From the NCBI RefSeq assembly GCF_004006395.2, contig NZ_CP029758.2:3906001-3970000 (forward strand): a stretch of DNA of 64,000 nucleotides, in the 5' to 3' direction. Positions 22,887-32,358 of the stretch are shown here, piece by piece. The translations under genes were made by a program, and so were the position numbers. The DNA is from Clostridium sp. AWRP (GTDB taxonomy: Bacteria > Bacillota > Clostridia > Clostridiales > Clostridiaceae). A model generated the notes under the pieces. The model saw only the letters and a list, made by a program, of their open reading frames with translations, ran no database searches and had not been told where the DNA came from. Positions within the stretch are counted from its first letter, which is position 1, and each line of letters opens with the position of its first letter.

Positions 22887-24308
22887 ATGGTAGGTGTGAA
22901 TATTTTGAAATATATAGGACCTTTTTTGAGAATTAATAAGGTAAACCCGGCTAACATCAAAAATCAACTATTTTATTTATCAAAAGAATCTTTAAAGGAA
23001 ATTGTACTGCACTCAGAATGCGGAGTTTCCACTCCAGTTAAAGAACTTGATATAAAAAACATACCCAACTTTGATATTAACACATTTAAAGGTGTTTCTC
23101 CACTTATATGTATTTATAGGAAAGCAAACCCTATTCTCATAAATATGGACAATGAGTTATGTTGGAACCAGGATAAATTTAAAAAAGAAATAAACATAGA
23201 TAGCAATACACTTATGACTCTATGTTTACTGGAACTTTCTGATTACTATAATCTATTTAACAACATAGATAAAAGAAATTATAATTTAGGGCAACTGTAC
23301 GAATCACTTTGTAAAAGTCAATTAAAATTTTATGCCCTGCACTTTAGAAATAATGAAGGTGTATTTACAGATAAAAAACTAGAAGACGGTTCCCTTATGG
23401 ATGACTTAAAATTTGCAGATAAAAATAAAAAATTCAAATTTTCATCTCAGGCACTTTTAATGGCTGCCTACTACAAATGCAGTACTTTACTTGAAGGAGA
23501 GGAAAAGGAGGACTTTAGGAATTTTTCTTTTGACATTTTAAATATGCTTATAAAATTAAAAGAAGACTTGTATGATTTATCTTTTGAAGAACTTACAAAA
23601 TTATGCTTTGGTCTTAATATATTCTACAGTTATTCCAAAGACTTGACCTGTAAAGATTTAATACTCGACATATCAGAGCTCATATTTGAAAAATTTTATT
23701 CTGACAACACCTTAGCTGAACCTTTAAGAGAAACAGATGTAGAAAATGATTCATTGAATTATATAAATTATATGCTTATATATAAGTACACAAATATTAT
23801 AAAGTCTAAGGACAATGCTGACTTTATATTTAAAAGACTTTTAAAGTTGTATGATGCAGAAAAAGGATTATTTATTAAAAATACCTCCAAAAAAAACATT
23901 GAATTTACATGTTTGGAAATAATTCTATATCTTACAGTCTTTCTCATAGATGTAGATGTATATAAGGATAAAGACAAAAACAGTTTAATAGTACTTGACA
24001 TATTTAAGCGTCAGCTTATAGACTCAGGTATAATTTTAAGTTGGCCTGATGCCCCTGATCTAAGTAGTGCAGAAAGGTACGAAAACTTTTCTCTTAAATC
24101 TGAAGATTTAAGAGAAGAACAAAATTTTAAAACAGATTCAATTCCATCACCTGAATCATGTGAGATAGCACCTGTTTTTACCAAATACGTAACTTACAGT
24201 AGAAAAAAGGAAAGTTTTAAATCTGTAAAAACTTCCTTTGACGCCTATAAAAATATGTCTATATTTTTTCTTGTAATACATCTTTTAAGTCCTAATATAG
24301 CACACTAG
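22887..24308 (+). CDS. Uncharacterised clostridial protein (473 aa)
   Basis: I do not recognise a family. The sequence is soluble and mainly helical, with pairs of amphipathic helices throughout (e.g. SSQALLMAAYYKCSTLL at residues 185-205, FLVIHLLSP at the end), compatible with an alpha/alpha-repeat or toroid fold. There is no signal peptide, membrane segment or obvious catalytic motif. It is divergent from the AIR-synthase-like gene, with 76 bp between. AAGGA supports the ATG at 22887; a TTG five codons later has its own AGGTGTG and is equally possible. The gene is followed by a small Cys-rich protein. Confidence 0.8.
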   Translation: MVGVNILKYIGPFLRINKVNPANIKNQLFYLSKESLKEIVLHSECGVSTPVKELDIKNIPNFDINTFKGVSPLICIYRKANPILINMDNELCWNQDKFKKEINIDSNTLMTLCLLELSDYYNLFNNIDKRNYNLGQLYESLCKSQLKFYALHFRNNEGVFTDKKLEDGSLMDDLKFADKNKKFKFSSQALLMAAYYKCSTLLEGEEKEDFRNFSFDILNMLIKLKEDLYDLSFEELTKLCFGLNIFYSYSKDLTCKDLILDISELIFEKFYSDNTLAEPLRETDVENDSLNYINYMLIYKYTNIIKSKDNADFIFKRLLKLYDAEKGLFIKNTSKKNIEFTCLEIILYLTVFLIDVDVYKDKDKNSLIVLDIFKRQLIDSGIILSWPDAPDLSSAERYENFSLKSEDLREEQNFKTDSIPSPESCEIAPVFTKYVTYSRKKESFKSVKTSFDAYKNMSIFFLVIHLLSPNIAH

Positions 24309-24438
24309 TAGTACAGCAACACTAAAAGTTTTTAAAAATATTTTTTAACATTTGGGACATAATAATATAACTACAGTACAAGCACTTCATAATTTAGCTT
24401 TAAAACTAAGTCTGCTTCTATAAGGTAGGTGATACCTA

Positions 24439-24615
24439 ATGATGAATATTAATTGCTCGGAAAGTTGCATACACGAAAAGAACGGAAAATGTACCTTAGA
24501 TCAAATTAATGCTATTACAAACCTTTCATCTTTAGAAACAAACTGTATATATTTTACTCCAAAAGAACAATTAAAAAGCGACTCAAACCAATTTACAAAT
24601 TTCAATTCTAATTAG
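24439..24615 (+). CDS. Small Cys-rich clostridial protein (58 aa)
   Basis: MMNINCSESCIHEKNGKC, then TLDQINAIT and a second half ending NSN. Four Cys residues: a CxxxC pair, a third after GK, and one near residue 36 (TNCIYFTPKE). The pattern CxxxCxxxxxGxC followed by NCxYF resembles a small, widespread and usually unnamed clostridial family, sometimes mis-annotated as hydroxymyristoyl-ACP dehydratase. It could bind a metal. AGGTGATACCTA precedes two consecutive ATGs. A strong terminator follows. Too short for most gene finders. Confidence 0.7.
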   Translation: MMNINCSESCIHEKNGKCTLDQINAITNLSSLETNCIYFTPKEQLKSDSNQFTNFNSN

Positions 24616-24621
24616 CAAAAG

Positions 24622-24641
24622 GGTCTCATATTTATGAGACC
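24622..24641 (+). terminator. Bidirectional terminator
   Basis: Perfect stem GGTCTCATA / TATGAGACC with a 2-nt loop, then TTTT; the minus side has a shorter T-run (CCCTTTTGC). It ends the small Cys-rich gene and possibly the convergent solute-binding gene. Confidence 0.85.
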
Positions 24642-24675
24642 TTTTCAAGCCTTGCAAAAAGTACCATATGCCCTA

Positions 24676-26292
24676 TCAATGAACATTTAAATAAGCTTTA
24701 TCTAACTTTATATTTCCCAATTTATTAGTATAAATACCCTGTACATAGTCTTTTTCACTTATAATTACATTATTGAAATATAGAGGGATAATTGGCATGT
24801 CTTCCATCAACATATTTTCCATTTCCTTAAGTATTTCTATTCTTTTAGTTCCATCTTTCTCAAATGACCCATTCATAAATTTATTGTCAAATTGCACATT
24901 TCTATACCCATATAAATTATATTGGGATGTAGACCTCCACATATCCAAAAATGACATAGGATAATCATAGTATCCCTCGTATTTTATCTCTGCCATATCA
25001 TAATCACCTTTTTTTAACTTCTCATTGAATTTAGAAGATTCATATCCTTCACACTTCACATTTATTCCAACAGTTTTTTTTATACTTTTACCTATGGTTT
25101 CACATATCTTTTTGTTTTCAACTGTGTCCAAATATATGAGTTTTAATGAAGTTTCTCCGTAACTAGGACTTACATTTTTCATCATATCAGAAGCCTTTTT
25201 TATATCTTCATTACCTTGAAAAAATACCTTATTTATATATTTACCATTCAGTCCATCTCCTGTATATCGAGGTATATAAGAGTCTGCCTCCAAAGCAGTG
25301 CTATTTAATATGTTTTTAACTATATTATCTCTATTAATAGAAGCAGCTACTGCCTTCCTAAAACTATTGTCATTTGCAATACCACTCCTTTTTAAATTAA
25401 AAGCTATCCCTTCCCCTTGAAGTAAAGGTGAAACTTTATATTTTGCCTTACCTTCTATAGTTTTTAATTCTCCTAAAGGAGGATCTGTGAACACATTTAT
25501 TGTAGAACTTTGAAATGCAGCAAGTGCACTTTCCCTAGTTTTTAAAGAACTCAATGTTATACTATTACTTTTCACCTGTGACTTGTTCCAGTAATGAGAA
25601 TTCTTCTTTAATGTAATCTCCCCGCTGTCAGATATATTGTTTATACAAAAACTTCCTGAATACATTATTGATCTATAGTCCTTTTTCCAATCTATGAGTT
25701 TAGAATCAATATTTCTAAGTGCATATATAGGCTGAGAGAGTATATTCAAAAAATAATTACAGGGATAATTTAATCTTATATTGAGTGTTTTATTATTCAA
25801 AGCAGTTATCGCTACATTGTTAAAATCACACTTGCCTTTTCTATAATCTTCTACTCCAAATATGCAATTTAGCTGATCTGAAAATATGTTATTTGTATTT
25901 TTATTTAAAATATCAGAAAAAAAGTTCACAAAGTCATCTGCAGTAATATCAGAACCATCACTCCACTTTCCATCTTTTCTTATTTTAAAAGTATAATTAG
26001 TTCCATCTTGACTTATATCCCAGCTTTCGGCAAGTGCAGGAACTATTTTTCCATTTTCATCACAATTCACAAGCCCTTCAAATGTGTTTGCAAGTATATC
26101 CTTTTCCCTTAAATTATTGGAATCAAGCATTATAAGATCTTCAGGTAACTTACCCAAATTATATATCACATTATTCTTATAATTATTGCTTTCAGTTTGC
26201 TCAACTTTCTTTTGCAAAGCTCCTCCAATTAAAGTTATAGAAACTATGGAAATTATGAGCATACCTAACATTATATAAATAAATTTCTTCAT
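24676..26292 (-). CDS. Oligopeptide-type ABC solute-binding protein
   Basis: 538 aa of the SBP_bac_5 (OppA/DppA) family. An N-terminal membrane segment (residues 4-25, MLGMLIISIVSITLIGGAL) has no lipobox Cys, so the protein is anchored by an uncleaved helix or secreted rather than lipidated. Conserved patches include the domain-1 opening LGKLPEDLIMLDSNNL..., NTFEGLVNCDENGKIVPALA, YTFKIRKDGKWSDGSDITAD and FRKAVAASINRDNIVKNIL. No permease or ATPase genes adjoin it, so it is an orphan receptor or serves a transporter elsewhere. GAGGAGATATAT precedes the ATG. Confidence 0.9.
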   Translation of the reverse strand: MKKFIYIMLGMLIISIVSITLIGGALQKKVEQTESNNYKNNVIYNLGKLPEDLIMLDSNNLREKDILANTFEGLVNCDENGKIVPALAESWDISQDGTNYTFKIRKDGKWSDGSDITADDFVNFFSDILNKNTNNIFSDQLNCIFGVEDYRKGKCDFNNVAITALNNKTLNIRLNYPCNYFLNILSQPIYALRNIDSKLIDWKKDYRSIMYSGSFCINNISDSGEITLKKNSHYWNKSQVKSNSITLSSLKTRESALAAFQSSTINVFTDPPLGELKTIEGKAKYKVSPLLQGEGIAFNLKRSGIANDNSFRKAVAASINRDNIVKNILNSTALEADSYIPRYTGDGLNGKYINKVFFQGNEDIKKASDMMKNVSPSYGETSLKLIYLDTVENKKICETIGKSIKKTVGINVKCEGYESSKFNEKLKKGDYDMAEIKYEGYYDYPMSFLDMWRSTSQYNLYGYRNVQFDNKFMNGSFEKDGTKRIEILKEMENMLMEDMPIIPLYFNNVIISEKDYVQGIYTNKLGNIKLDKAYLNVH

Positions 26293-26437
26293 ATATATCT
26301 CCTCATTCCCAATTCATAGGATACTATTTAAATTATTGTCACTTATTATAAAAATAAACAAATTAGACTGTATTATTTTTAATCCATGCTTTTTATGATA
26401 TAATGTTCACGTACATTTAGATATAAGGAGTGTAAAT

Positions 26438-26644
26438 ATGATACTTGTATTAGAAATTTTAGGTATTTTAACTATGTGTACTATTATGTTTGTTTCAATT
26501 TGGGGATTTATAATTATGAAGAAAATGTTATCTCAATTAAAATATAGAAACTATTTAGTAGAAAAACTAACTCAATATATATATTTTTTGACAAAGAAAG
26601 ATGGCAGCTCTTTAACTAAACCAGACAATAAGAAAAAGGAATAA
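26438..26644 (+). CDS. Small single-span membrane protein (68 aa)
   Basis: One N-terminal transmembrane helix (ILTMCTIMFVSIWGFIIM, residues 8-28) and a basic cytoplasmic tail ending KPDNKKKE. No recognised family. AAGGAGTGTAAAT precedes the ATG; the stop codon lies within a bidirectional hairpin terminator shared with gatB. It is divergent from the solute-binding protein. Confidence 0.75.
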   Translation: MILVLEILGILTMCTIMFVSIWGFIIMKKMLSQLKYRNYLVEKLTQYIYFLTKKDGSSLTKPDNKKKE

Positions 26645-26674
26645 GAAAGCTTTAAAATAGTTTTCTATTCCTTT
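26635..26674. terminator. Convergent terminator between small membrane gene and gatB
   Basis: AAAGGAATA (26635-26643) pairs with TATTCCTTT (26666-26674), with inner GAAAGC/GTTTTC partial pairing. It lies between two converging genes and overlaps the stop codon of the plus-strand gene. Confidence 0.6.
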
Positions 26675-26680
26675 ATCTAG

Positions 26681-28111
26681 TTAGTTTTTATTAAATTCTC
26701 TATTTACAATGTCATTTACAATGTTAGGATTTGCCTTTCCCTTAGTTTCTTTCATAACTAAACCTATCATGAATTTAATAGCTCTTTTCTTACCATTTTT
26801 ATAATCTTCTAATGGTTTAGGATTATCTTTCATAACCTTTTTTATTATCTTCAGGATTTCATCTTCACTGCTGTTTTGTAAAAGATTCCTCTTATCAATT
26901 ATTTCTTCAGGTTTTGCACCACTTACAAACATTTCCTCCATTATTTCTTTACCTATATTATTAGAAATCATACCTAAATCTATAAATTTGATTAAACTTA
27001 CTAGATCTTCCGGCTTAAATTTAAGTTTACTTAATGATACCGATCTTTCATTCATAAGCCTTGATATATCTCCCATAATCCAGTTAAAAGCAGCTTTAGG
27101 ATTTTGGCTTAGCTTAGCAGTTTTCTCAAAGAAATCTGCTGCCCTCATATTTAATATTAGTACCTCAGCATCGTGTTTTGAGACATTGTACTCTTTAATA
27201 AATCTTTCAACTTTATCATAAGGAAGTTCAGGTATAGTTTTTCTTATTTTCTCTATCCATTCATTTGAAATATTTATAGCTGTTAAATCCCCTTCTGGAA
27301 AGTATCTATAATCTCTAGCTTGTTCTTTAGCCCTCATAACTTCAGTTTTATTCTTGGATTCATTCCATCTTCTGGTTTCTTGTATTATCTTTTCTCCAGA
27401 TTCTACAGCCTTTACTTGCCTTAAATATTCATACTCAAAAGCTTTTTCAAGAGCTTTAAAAGAATTTACATTCTTTATTTCCACTTTCACACCAAATTTT
27501 CTACTGCCTTTAGGTCTTATAGATATATTACCATCACATCTTAAAGAACCTTGTTCCATCTTACAATTTGAAACTCCTATGGATCTCAAAATATTTTTTA
27601 ACTTACGAAGATAACAGGTAGATTCCTCTGGGGTCCTTATATCTGGTTTGGACACTACCTCTATAAGAGGTACACCTGCCCTATTATAATTGATCAAGGT
27701 ACCTGACTTTGTATGGATTAATTTTGCTGCGTCCTCTTCCATATGTATTCTTTCAATACCTATTTTCTTTTTTTTCCCCTCACTATTTTCTACCTCAATG
27801 TATCCATCGCTGCATAGAGGGAATCTGTGTTGAGTTATTTGATAATTCTTAGGGCAATCCGGGTAAAAATAATTTTTTCTATCCATTCTGCTCTTTTTAT
27901 TTATTGAGCAATTAAGAGCAATTCCCGATTTTATGGTATACTCTATTACCTTTTTATTTATTCTAGGTAGCGCACCTGGAAGTGCAAGGCATATTGGACA
28001 AACATGACTATTGGGTTCTCCTCCAAATTCAGTGCTGCATCCACAATACATCTTAGTTTTTGTTGAAAGCTCTACATGAACTTCCAGACCAATTACCAAT
28101 TCATATTCCAT
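26681..28111 (-). CDS. gatB: Asp-tRNA(Asn)/Glu-tRNA(Gln) amidotransferase subunit B
   Basis: A 476-aa kinase and tRNA-binding subunit of GatCAB, which converts mischarged Glu-tRNA(Gln) or Asp-tRNA(Asn) to the amidated forms. Opening YELVIGLEVHVELSTKTKMY, Zn site CGCST...CPICLALPGALP, the DRKNYFYPDCPKNYQITQ and AGVPLIEVVSKPDIRTP motifs, and a C-terminal YqeY-like tail domain (residues about 295-476) are all present. Third gene of gatC-gatA-gatB, 5 bp after gatA. GAGGTGTAAAAATT precedes the ATG. A tRNA-Gln gene is in this window; no glutaminyl-tRNA synthetase is seen. Confidence 0.97.
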   Translation of the reverse strand: MEYELVIGLEVHVELSTKTKMYCGCSTEFGGEPNSHVCPICLALPGALPRINKKVIEYTIKSGIALNCSINKKSRMDRKNYFYPDCPKNYQITQHRFPLCSDGYIEVENSEGKKKKIGIERIHMEEDAAKLIHTKSGTLINYNRAGVPLIEVVSKPDIRTPEESTCYLRKLKNILRSIGVSNCKMEQGSLRCDGNISIRPKGSRKFGVKVEIKNVNSFKALEKAFEYEYLRQVKAVESGEKIIQETRRWNESKNKTEVMRAKEQARDYRYFPEGDLTAINISNEWIEKIRKTIPELPYDKVERFIKEYNVSKHDAEVLILNMRAADFFEKTAKLSQNPKAAFNWIMGDISRLMNERSVSLSKLKFKPEDLVSLIKFIDLGMISNNIGKEIMEEMFVSGAKPEEIIDKRNLLQNSSEDEILKIIKKVMKDNPKPLEDYKNGKKRAIKFMIGLVMKETKGKANPNIVNDIVNREFNKN

Positions 28112-28116
28112 AATTT

Positions 28117-29574
28117 TTACACCTCACTAATTTGCGGACTCATTTTGTGCCAGTTAGTAGATTGTTCAAAACTATACGCTATATTAAAGATTGTGTCTTC
28201 TCTATAATAATTTGTCATAATTTGAAATCCTACTGGAAGTCCATCTACCATACCACACGGCACAGATATAGCCGGCATGCCGGATACATTAGCAGGGAGC
28301 ACATAAACATCTGAAAGGTACATAGATAATGCATTCTTTTTCTTCTCGCCTATTTTAAATGCAGTAGTAGGTGAAGTAGGTGCTATAAGTGCATCAAATT
28401 CCTTCATGACTTCCTTAAATTGGTTTTTTATAAGGTTTCTAACTTTAAGTGCCTTTTCATAATACTCATCATAATAGCCTTTAGAAAGCATATATGTTCC
28501 TAACATTATTCTTCTCTTAACTTCCATTCCCAGTGCTTCACTTCTAGATTTAAAATATAAGTCCCTGTAGTCTTTAAAATTTTTTGATCTATACCCATAT
28601 CTTATTCCGTCAAATCTAGCTAAGTTTGAGGAAACTTCAGCACTTGCAATTACATAATAAACTGCCATGGAGTACTTTACTAGTGGAATAGAACACTCTT
28701 TAACCTCAGCTCCATTTGTTTTTAGTACATCTACAGCTTCTTCTATGGATTTTCTAATTCTATCATCTAACCCATCCTCAAAATATTCTTTAGGTATACC
28801 TATCTTCATTCCTTTAATATCTTTAGTCAAACTTTTGCTATAATCTGGTACTTTCATATCTACTGTAGTAAAGTCATTTTTATCAGGTCCCGCTATACAT
28901 TGGGTTAAACATGCACAATCTTCTATATCTGCTGACATAAGACCTATTTGGTCTAAAGTTGAAGCAAAAGCAACTGCTCCATACCTAGAAACTCTTCCGT
29001 AAGTTGGCTTTAAACCTACTACACCACACAGACATGCAGGCTGTCTTACAGAACCACCTGTATCCGTTCCAAGTGACATTACAGATTCACCAGCTGAAAC
29101 TGAAACAGCTGATCCTCCTGAAGACCCTCCTGGAACTCTGCTTAAATCCCATGGATTTCTGGCTAACTTAAAAGCACTTTTTTCATTTGAAGATCCCATG
29201 GCAAATTCGTCCATATTTGCTTTCCCAATTATTATTCCATCCTCAGCCTCTATTCTTTTTATTACGCTAGCATCATAAGGAGATATGTATCCCTGAAGCA
29301 TCTTTGAAGCACAAGAGTTTTGCATACCCTTAACACTTATATTGTCTTTTATAGAAACAGGTATTCCAAAAAGTCTTCCCATTTTTTCACCATGTTTTAT
29401 TTTCTTATCCAAATCTTTTGCTCTTTTAAGTGCTCCCTCTTTTTCTACATATAAATAAGCTCCCAATGTAGTATCAAATTTGTCTATTCTATTTAAATAT
29501 GAACTTACAATTTCCTCTACACTTATTTCCTTGTTTTCTAACATATTTCTAATTTCATGTGCAGTCAACTTCAT
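28117..29574 (-). CDS. gatA: Asp-tRNA(Asn)/Glu-tRNA(Gln) amidotransferase subunit A
   Basis: A 485-aa amidase that frees ammonia from glutamine for GatB. The Ser-Ser-Lys triad is visible: the Lys in GIPVSIKDNIS, the first Ser in PGGSSGGSAVSVS and the nucleophile Ser in GTDTGGSVRQPA. Length is standard. It starts 19 bp after gatC behind CAGGAGGTGG and ends 5 bp before gatB. Confidence 0.97.
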   Translation of the reverse strand: MKLTAHEIRNMLENKEISVEEIVSSYLNRIDKFDTTLGAYLYVEKEGALKRAKDLDKKIKHGEKMGRLFGIPVSIKDNISVKGMQNSCASKMLQGYISPYDASVIKRIEAEDGIIIGKANMDEFAMGSSNEKSAFKLARNPWDLSRVPGGSSGGSAVSVSAGESVMSLGTDTGGSVRQPACLCGVVGLKPTYGRVSRYGAVAFASTLDQIGLMSADIEDCACLTQCIAGPDKNDFTTVDMKVPDYSKSLTKDIKGMKIGIPKEYFEDGLDDRIRKSIEEAVDVLKTNGAEVKECSIPLVKYSMAVYYVIASAEVSSNLARFDGIRYGYRSKNFKDYRDLYFKSRSEALGMEVKRRIMLGTYMLSKGYYDEYYEKALKVRNLIKNQFKEVMKEFDALIAPTSPTTAFKIGEKKKNALSMYLSDVYVLPANVSGMPAISVPCGMVDGLPVGFQIMTNYYREDTIFNIAYSFEQSTNWHKMSPQISEV

Positions 29575-29593
29575 AAAACCACCTCCTGTAAAA

Positions 29594-29881
29594 TTATTCT
29601 ATTACCTGGGGTACTACTATATATTCTTTAAGATTTTGTGGTGAATTATCCAGTACTTCTTTTATATCCATAGATTCTTCCACAATATCTTCTCTAAATT
29701 TATTTTCCATACAATATGGATTTATGGTTATATTCACACCATCTGTATCTAGTTCATTTAAGTTTTCCATATATTTAAACATTCTATCTAGTTCTTCTAT
29801 GACTTCTTTTTCTTCTTCTTCATTAAATTCAAGTTTAGCAAGCTGGGCTACATATTTCATTTCTTCTTTTTTCACTCTCAT
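29594..29881 (-). CDS. gatC: Asp-tRNA(Asn)/Glu-tRNA(Gln) amidotransferase subunit C
   Basis: A 95-aa small subunit that clamps GatA to GatB. The family pattern is clear: VKYVAQLAKLEFNEEE-type opening (MKYVAQLAKLEFNEEEE), the LDRMFKYMENLNELDTDGV stretch, and REDIVEESMD followed by NSPQ near the end. First gene of the operon; AGGAGATGCATTT precedes the ATG. Confidence 0.96.
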   Translation of the reverse strand: MRVKKEEMKYVAQLAKLEFNEEEEKEVIEELDRMFKYMENLNELDTDGVNITINPYCMENKFREDIVEESMDIKEVLDNSPQNLKEYIVVPQVIE

Positions 29882-29959
29882 AAATGCATCTCCTATTCAC
29901 TTTTTATTAATGGAGTAAAAACTAAATAATTATTTTATTCCTCAAACCTATTTTGTACA

Positions 29960-29987
29960 AAAACGGATAGTCTTAGCTATCCGTTTT
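29960..29987 (-). terminator. Terminator upstream of gatC, after the C26 hydrolase
   Basis: 10-bp stem AAACGGATAG / CTATCCGTTT with a 6-nt loop, followed on the minus strand by TTTTTG. It ends the permease-hydrolase operon before gatC. Confidence 0.8.
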
Positions 29988-30072
29988 CAACAGAATAAAT
30001 ATGATAAACCTCATTGCATTTTTGTTATATTTTATATCATCTTAGTTGATATATCAATATCATAAAAAAATC

Positions 30073-30804
30073 TTATGCACTTTTGTTCCTTGAAACAGAC
30101 ACTAACTTTTTAAATATTTCAAGCATTTGATCGCTATTACCTGAAAGTCCCTCCGGATGCCATTGAACACCCAAAATGAAATTATCCTTTATTTTCTCTA
30201 TGGATTCTATTACACCATCTTTGGCTACTGCACCAACCTTAAATCCCTTTGCTAAATCTTTTATACCTTGATGATGAAAACTATTTACCATGGATTTTTC
30301 TCCAAGTATTGGATACAATATGCTATCTTTTTTTACAAGTATAGTATGCCCTGTAAAGGCTCTACTGGAATCTTGAGAATGTTTAATATAAAATCCATCT
30401 TTATCATCAAGATCTTGATATAATGTTCCTCCAAAATATACATTTATTACTTGTAATCCTCTGCAAATGCCAAGTATAGGCTTTTTCAAGCTGCATGCTG
30501 CCTTAATGAGCTTAAAATTAAAATTATCCAGCTCATATGAAGTGAATCCCTGAGCCTTTCTAGGTTCTTCTCCATATAATATGGGATTCACATCATATCC
30601 ACCAGAAATAATTATTCCATCAACTCTTTTTACTTGATCAAAAATATACTCTTCATTTTCAATCACAGGAAGTATTATAGGTGAGGCCCCAGCCGAAGTT
30701 ACAGATGAAACATAATCACTATTCACATATGTCCTTTTCATGCCAGGAACTGGTCCACCTTCCATTGCTAATATATTACCTGATATTCCGATAATTGTAT
30801 TCAT
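30073..30804 (-). CDS. Class I glutamine amidotransferase-like gamma-glutamyl hydrolase (peptidase C26)
   Basis: 243 aa of the C26 / PuuD-like family that cleaves gamma-glutamyl amides such as gamma-glutamyl-GABA. The nucleophile Cys is in ILGICRGLQVINVYFGG, the His and Glu in GVQWHPEGL, and the oxyanion-hole GGYDVNP segment precedes them. It lies 60 bp downstream of an APC permease, in the same direction and behind a sigma-54-type promoter, suggesting import and hydrolysis of an amino acid or gamma-glutamyl compound. The exact substrate is not visible. AGGAAAAGAT precedes the ATG. Confidence 0.92.
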   Translation of the reverse strand: MNTIIGISGNILAMEGGPVPGMKRTYVNSDYVSSVTSAGASPIILPVIENEEYIFDQVKRVDGIIISGGYDVNPILYGEEPRKAQGFTSYELDNFNFKLIKAACSLKKPILGICRGLQVINVYFGGTLYQDLDDKDGFYIKHSQDSSRAFTGHTILVKKDSILYPILGEKSMVNSFHHQGIKDLAKGFKVGAVAKDGVIESIEKIKDNFILGVQWHPEGLSGNSDQMLEIFKKLVSVSRNKSA

Positions 30805-30864
30805 ATCTTTTCCTCCATGAAAACTATTTTAAATTCAATATAATTTTTATAATATCTTTAATTT

Positions 30865-32160
30865 TTAAGCATTCACATTTTTAGATAAATTGTTTACTTT
30901 ATAATGCTTCATTATAAAATAAATAGGTGCACAAATGACTAAGGCACCAAGTCCCCAAATCAATTGTTTAGGAGTAGCCTTTGTCAAAATCCATATACTT
31001 GCTGCCACAGCTAGTATCGGAAGTACTGGTCCAAATGGAACTCTAAATGTTGATTTTTCATTTGGTCTCTTTTTTCTAAGCATAATAATTGCAAGACATG
31101 TAGGTATGTATTGGGTAAACCTTGATACAACACTTATTGCAGCAAGCTGTATAAAGCTTCCCGTTAAAACCAAAGGAATTGCAACACAAACTGTTATTAT
31201 AATTGCTACATACGGTGTGCCAAACCTGCTTTTTTTTCTTATTACTTTTGGAAGCACTCCTCCTTCAGATAATGCAACAGCAGATCTTGGGGTATTAAAA
31301 GAACAGCTAATATTTATTCCTAATATGGAAATAATAGTTCCAATAGTAACTAAAATTTTACCTAATGGTCCTAAAAAAACTTTTGCCGCATCAGCTACAG
31401 GTGTCGAAGACTGAGCAAGTTGTGTTCCTAATATTCCAATAGATACAACTTGTATGAGTACATAAATAGTAGACGCTAAAACCATAGTAATTATTATTGC
31501 AATAGGTAAATTTTTCTTTGGGTTGTCCATATCTTCAGCTGCAACTGCAATAGTTTCAAATCCAGTAAAAGCATAAAATACAACTATGAGTGTTGAACCT
31601 AAAGCAGATGAATTTATAGGTACAGTTGAAATATAATTACCACCTTTTATAAAAAATATTCCAATTGCTATAAAAAGTATAAGAGGCAATAATTTAGCAA
31701 TAGTTGCAATATTATTAAGATACTTTACTATTTCTATACCTAAAATATTAATTATGCCTAATCCTAATATTATTGAAATAGCTATTATATTTTTCATCAT
31801 TCCATGTGCAACTTGAGGCCATATTGCCCCCAATGCTGTTGGAAATGCCACTGCCATAGTAGCCCATGCTACAATGCTTACAATCCACTTCATTACTCCA
31901 ACTTCAAAACCTGCAAAATTGCCGAAAGCTTCTTTTGCATAAATATATGGTCCTCCTGCTTTATCAAACAATCCCGCAGCCTCAGCAAAGCAAAGACTCA
32001 TGGATAATACAAGAATCATATCTATAACATAAGCCCCTATGCTTTTAGAACCCATTACAGCATAAGCTTTACCTGGAAGTAAAAAAATACCAGAACCTAT
32101 TACGCCATTAATTCCAAGCAATACAATACTCCAAAATCCAAACTTTTTTGTGTTATTCAT
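30865..32160 (-). CDS. APC-family amino acid permease
   Basis: About 431 aa with 12 hydrophobic spans. The opening GFWSIVLLGINGVIGSGIFLLPG holds the unwound-helix GxGIF substrate motif of TM1; FYAFTGFETIAVAAEDMDNP is the TM6 motif. This matches the amino acid/polyamine antiporter superfamily, near the glutamate:GABA or YfnA-like branches. The start is ATG at 32160, since AAGGGAG stands 7 nt upstream; the frame is open to 32181. First gene of an operon with the C26 hydrolase, preceded by a sigma-54 promoter, so it is probably switched on by the activator encoded immediately upstream. Confidence 0.93.
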   Translation of the reverse strand: MNNTKKFGFWSIVLLGINGVIGSGIFLLPGKAYAVMGSKSIGAYVIDMILVLSMSLCFAEAAGLFDKAGGPYIYAKEAFGNFAGFEVGVMKWIVSIVAWATMAVAFPTALGAIWPQVAHGMMKNIIAISIILGLGIINILGIEIVKYLNNIATIAKLLPLILFIAIGIFFIKGGNYISTVPINSSALGSTLIVVFYAFTGFETIAVAAEDMDNPKKNLPIAIIITMVLASTIYVLIQVVSIGILGTQLAQSSTPVADAAKVFLGPLGKILVTIGTIISILGINISCSFNTPRSAVALSEGGVLPKVIRKKSRFGTPYVAIIITVCVAIPLVLTGSFIQLAAISVVSRFTQYIPTCLAIIMLRKKRPNEKSTFRVPFGPVLPILAVAASIWILTKATPKQLIWGLGALVICAPIYFIMKHYKVNNLSKNVNA

Positions 32161-32270
32161 TTCGTAATCTCCCTTCTTCATTTAATCTGAAAATATATTT
32201 TGTTTAAAATAGTCAAAATATTGAGTCTTATGTAAATCTCACCCACCTTTCATAATTATTTATTTTATAA

Positions 32271-32285
32271 GCATTTTTCATGCCA
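32271..32285 (-). promoter_or_regulatory. Sigma-54 (-24/-12) promoter
   Basis: The minus strand reads TGGCATGAAAAATGC: GG and GC separated by exactly 10 nt, as in the TGGCAC-N5-TTGC consensus (T for C at one position, A for T at another). It lies about 110 bp upstream of the permease start, next to a sigma-54 activator gene. Confidence 0.65.
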
Positions 32286-32300
32286 TAAGTTAAAGCAAAT

Positions 32301-32337
32301 AAATAACCTATGCACGTTTTATTTGCATAGGTTATTT
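32301..32337. promoter_or_regulatory. 14-bp inverted repeat: terminator and/or activator site
   Basis: AAATAACCTATGCA (32301-32314) and its exact complement (32324-32337), 9 nt apart. It lies just past the stop of the sigma-54 activator gene, so it may end that transcript (the minus tail is TTATTTATTTG). It is also 17-53 bp upstream of the -24 box, where it could serve as an activator site. Both roles are inferred. Confidence 0.5.
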
Positions 32338-32358
32338 ATATTGAATAGGCTATTTAGG

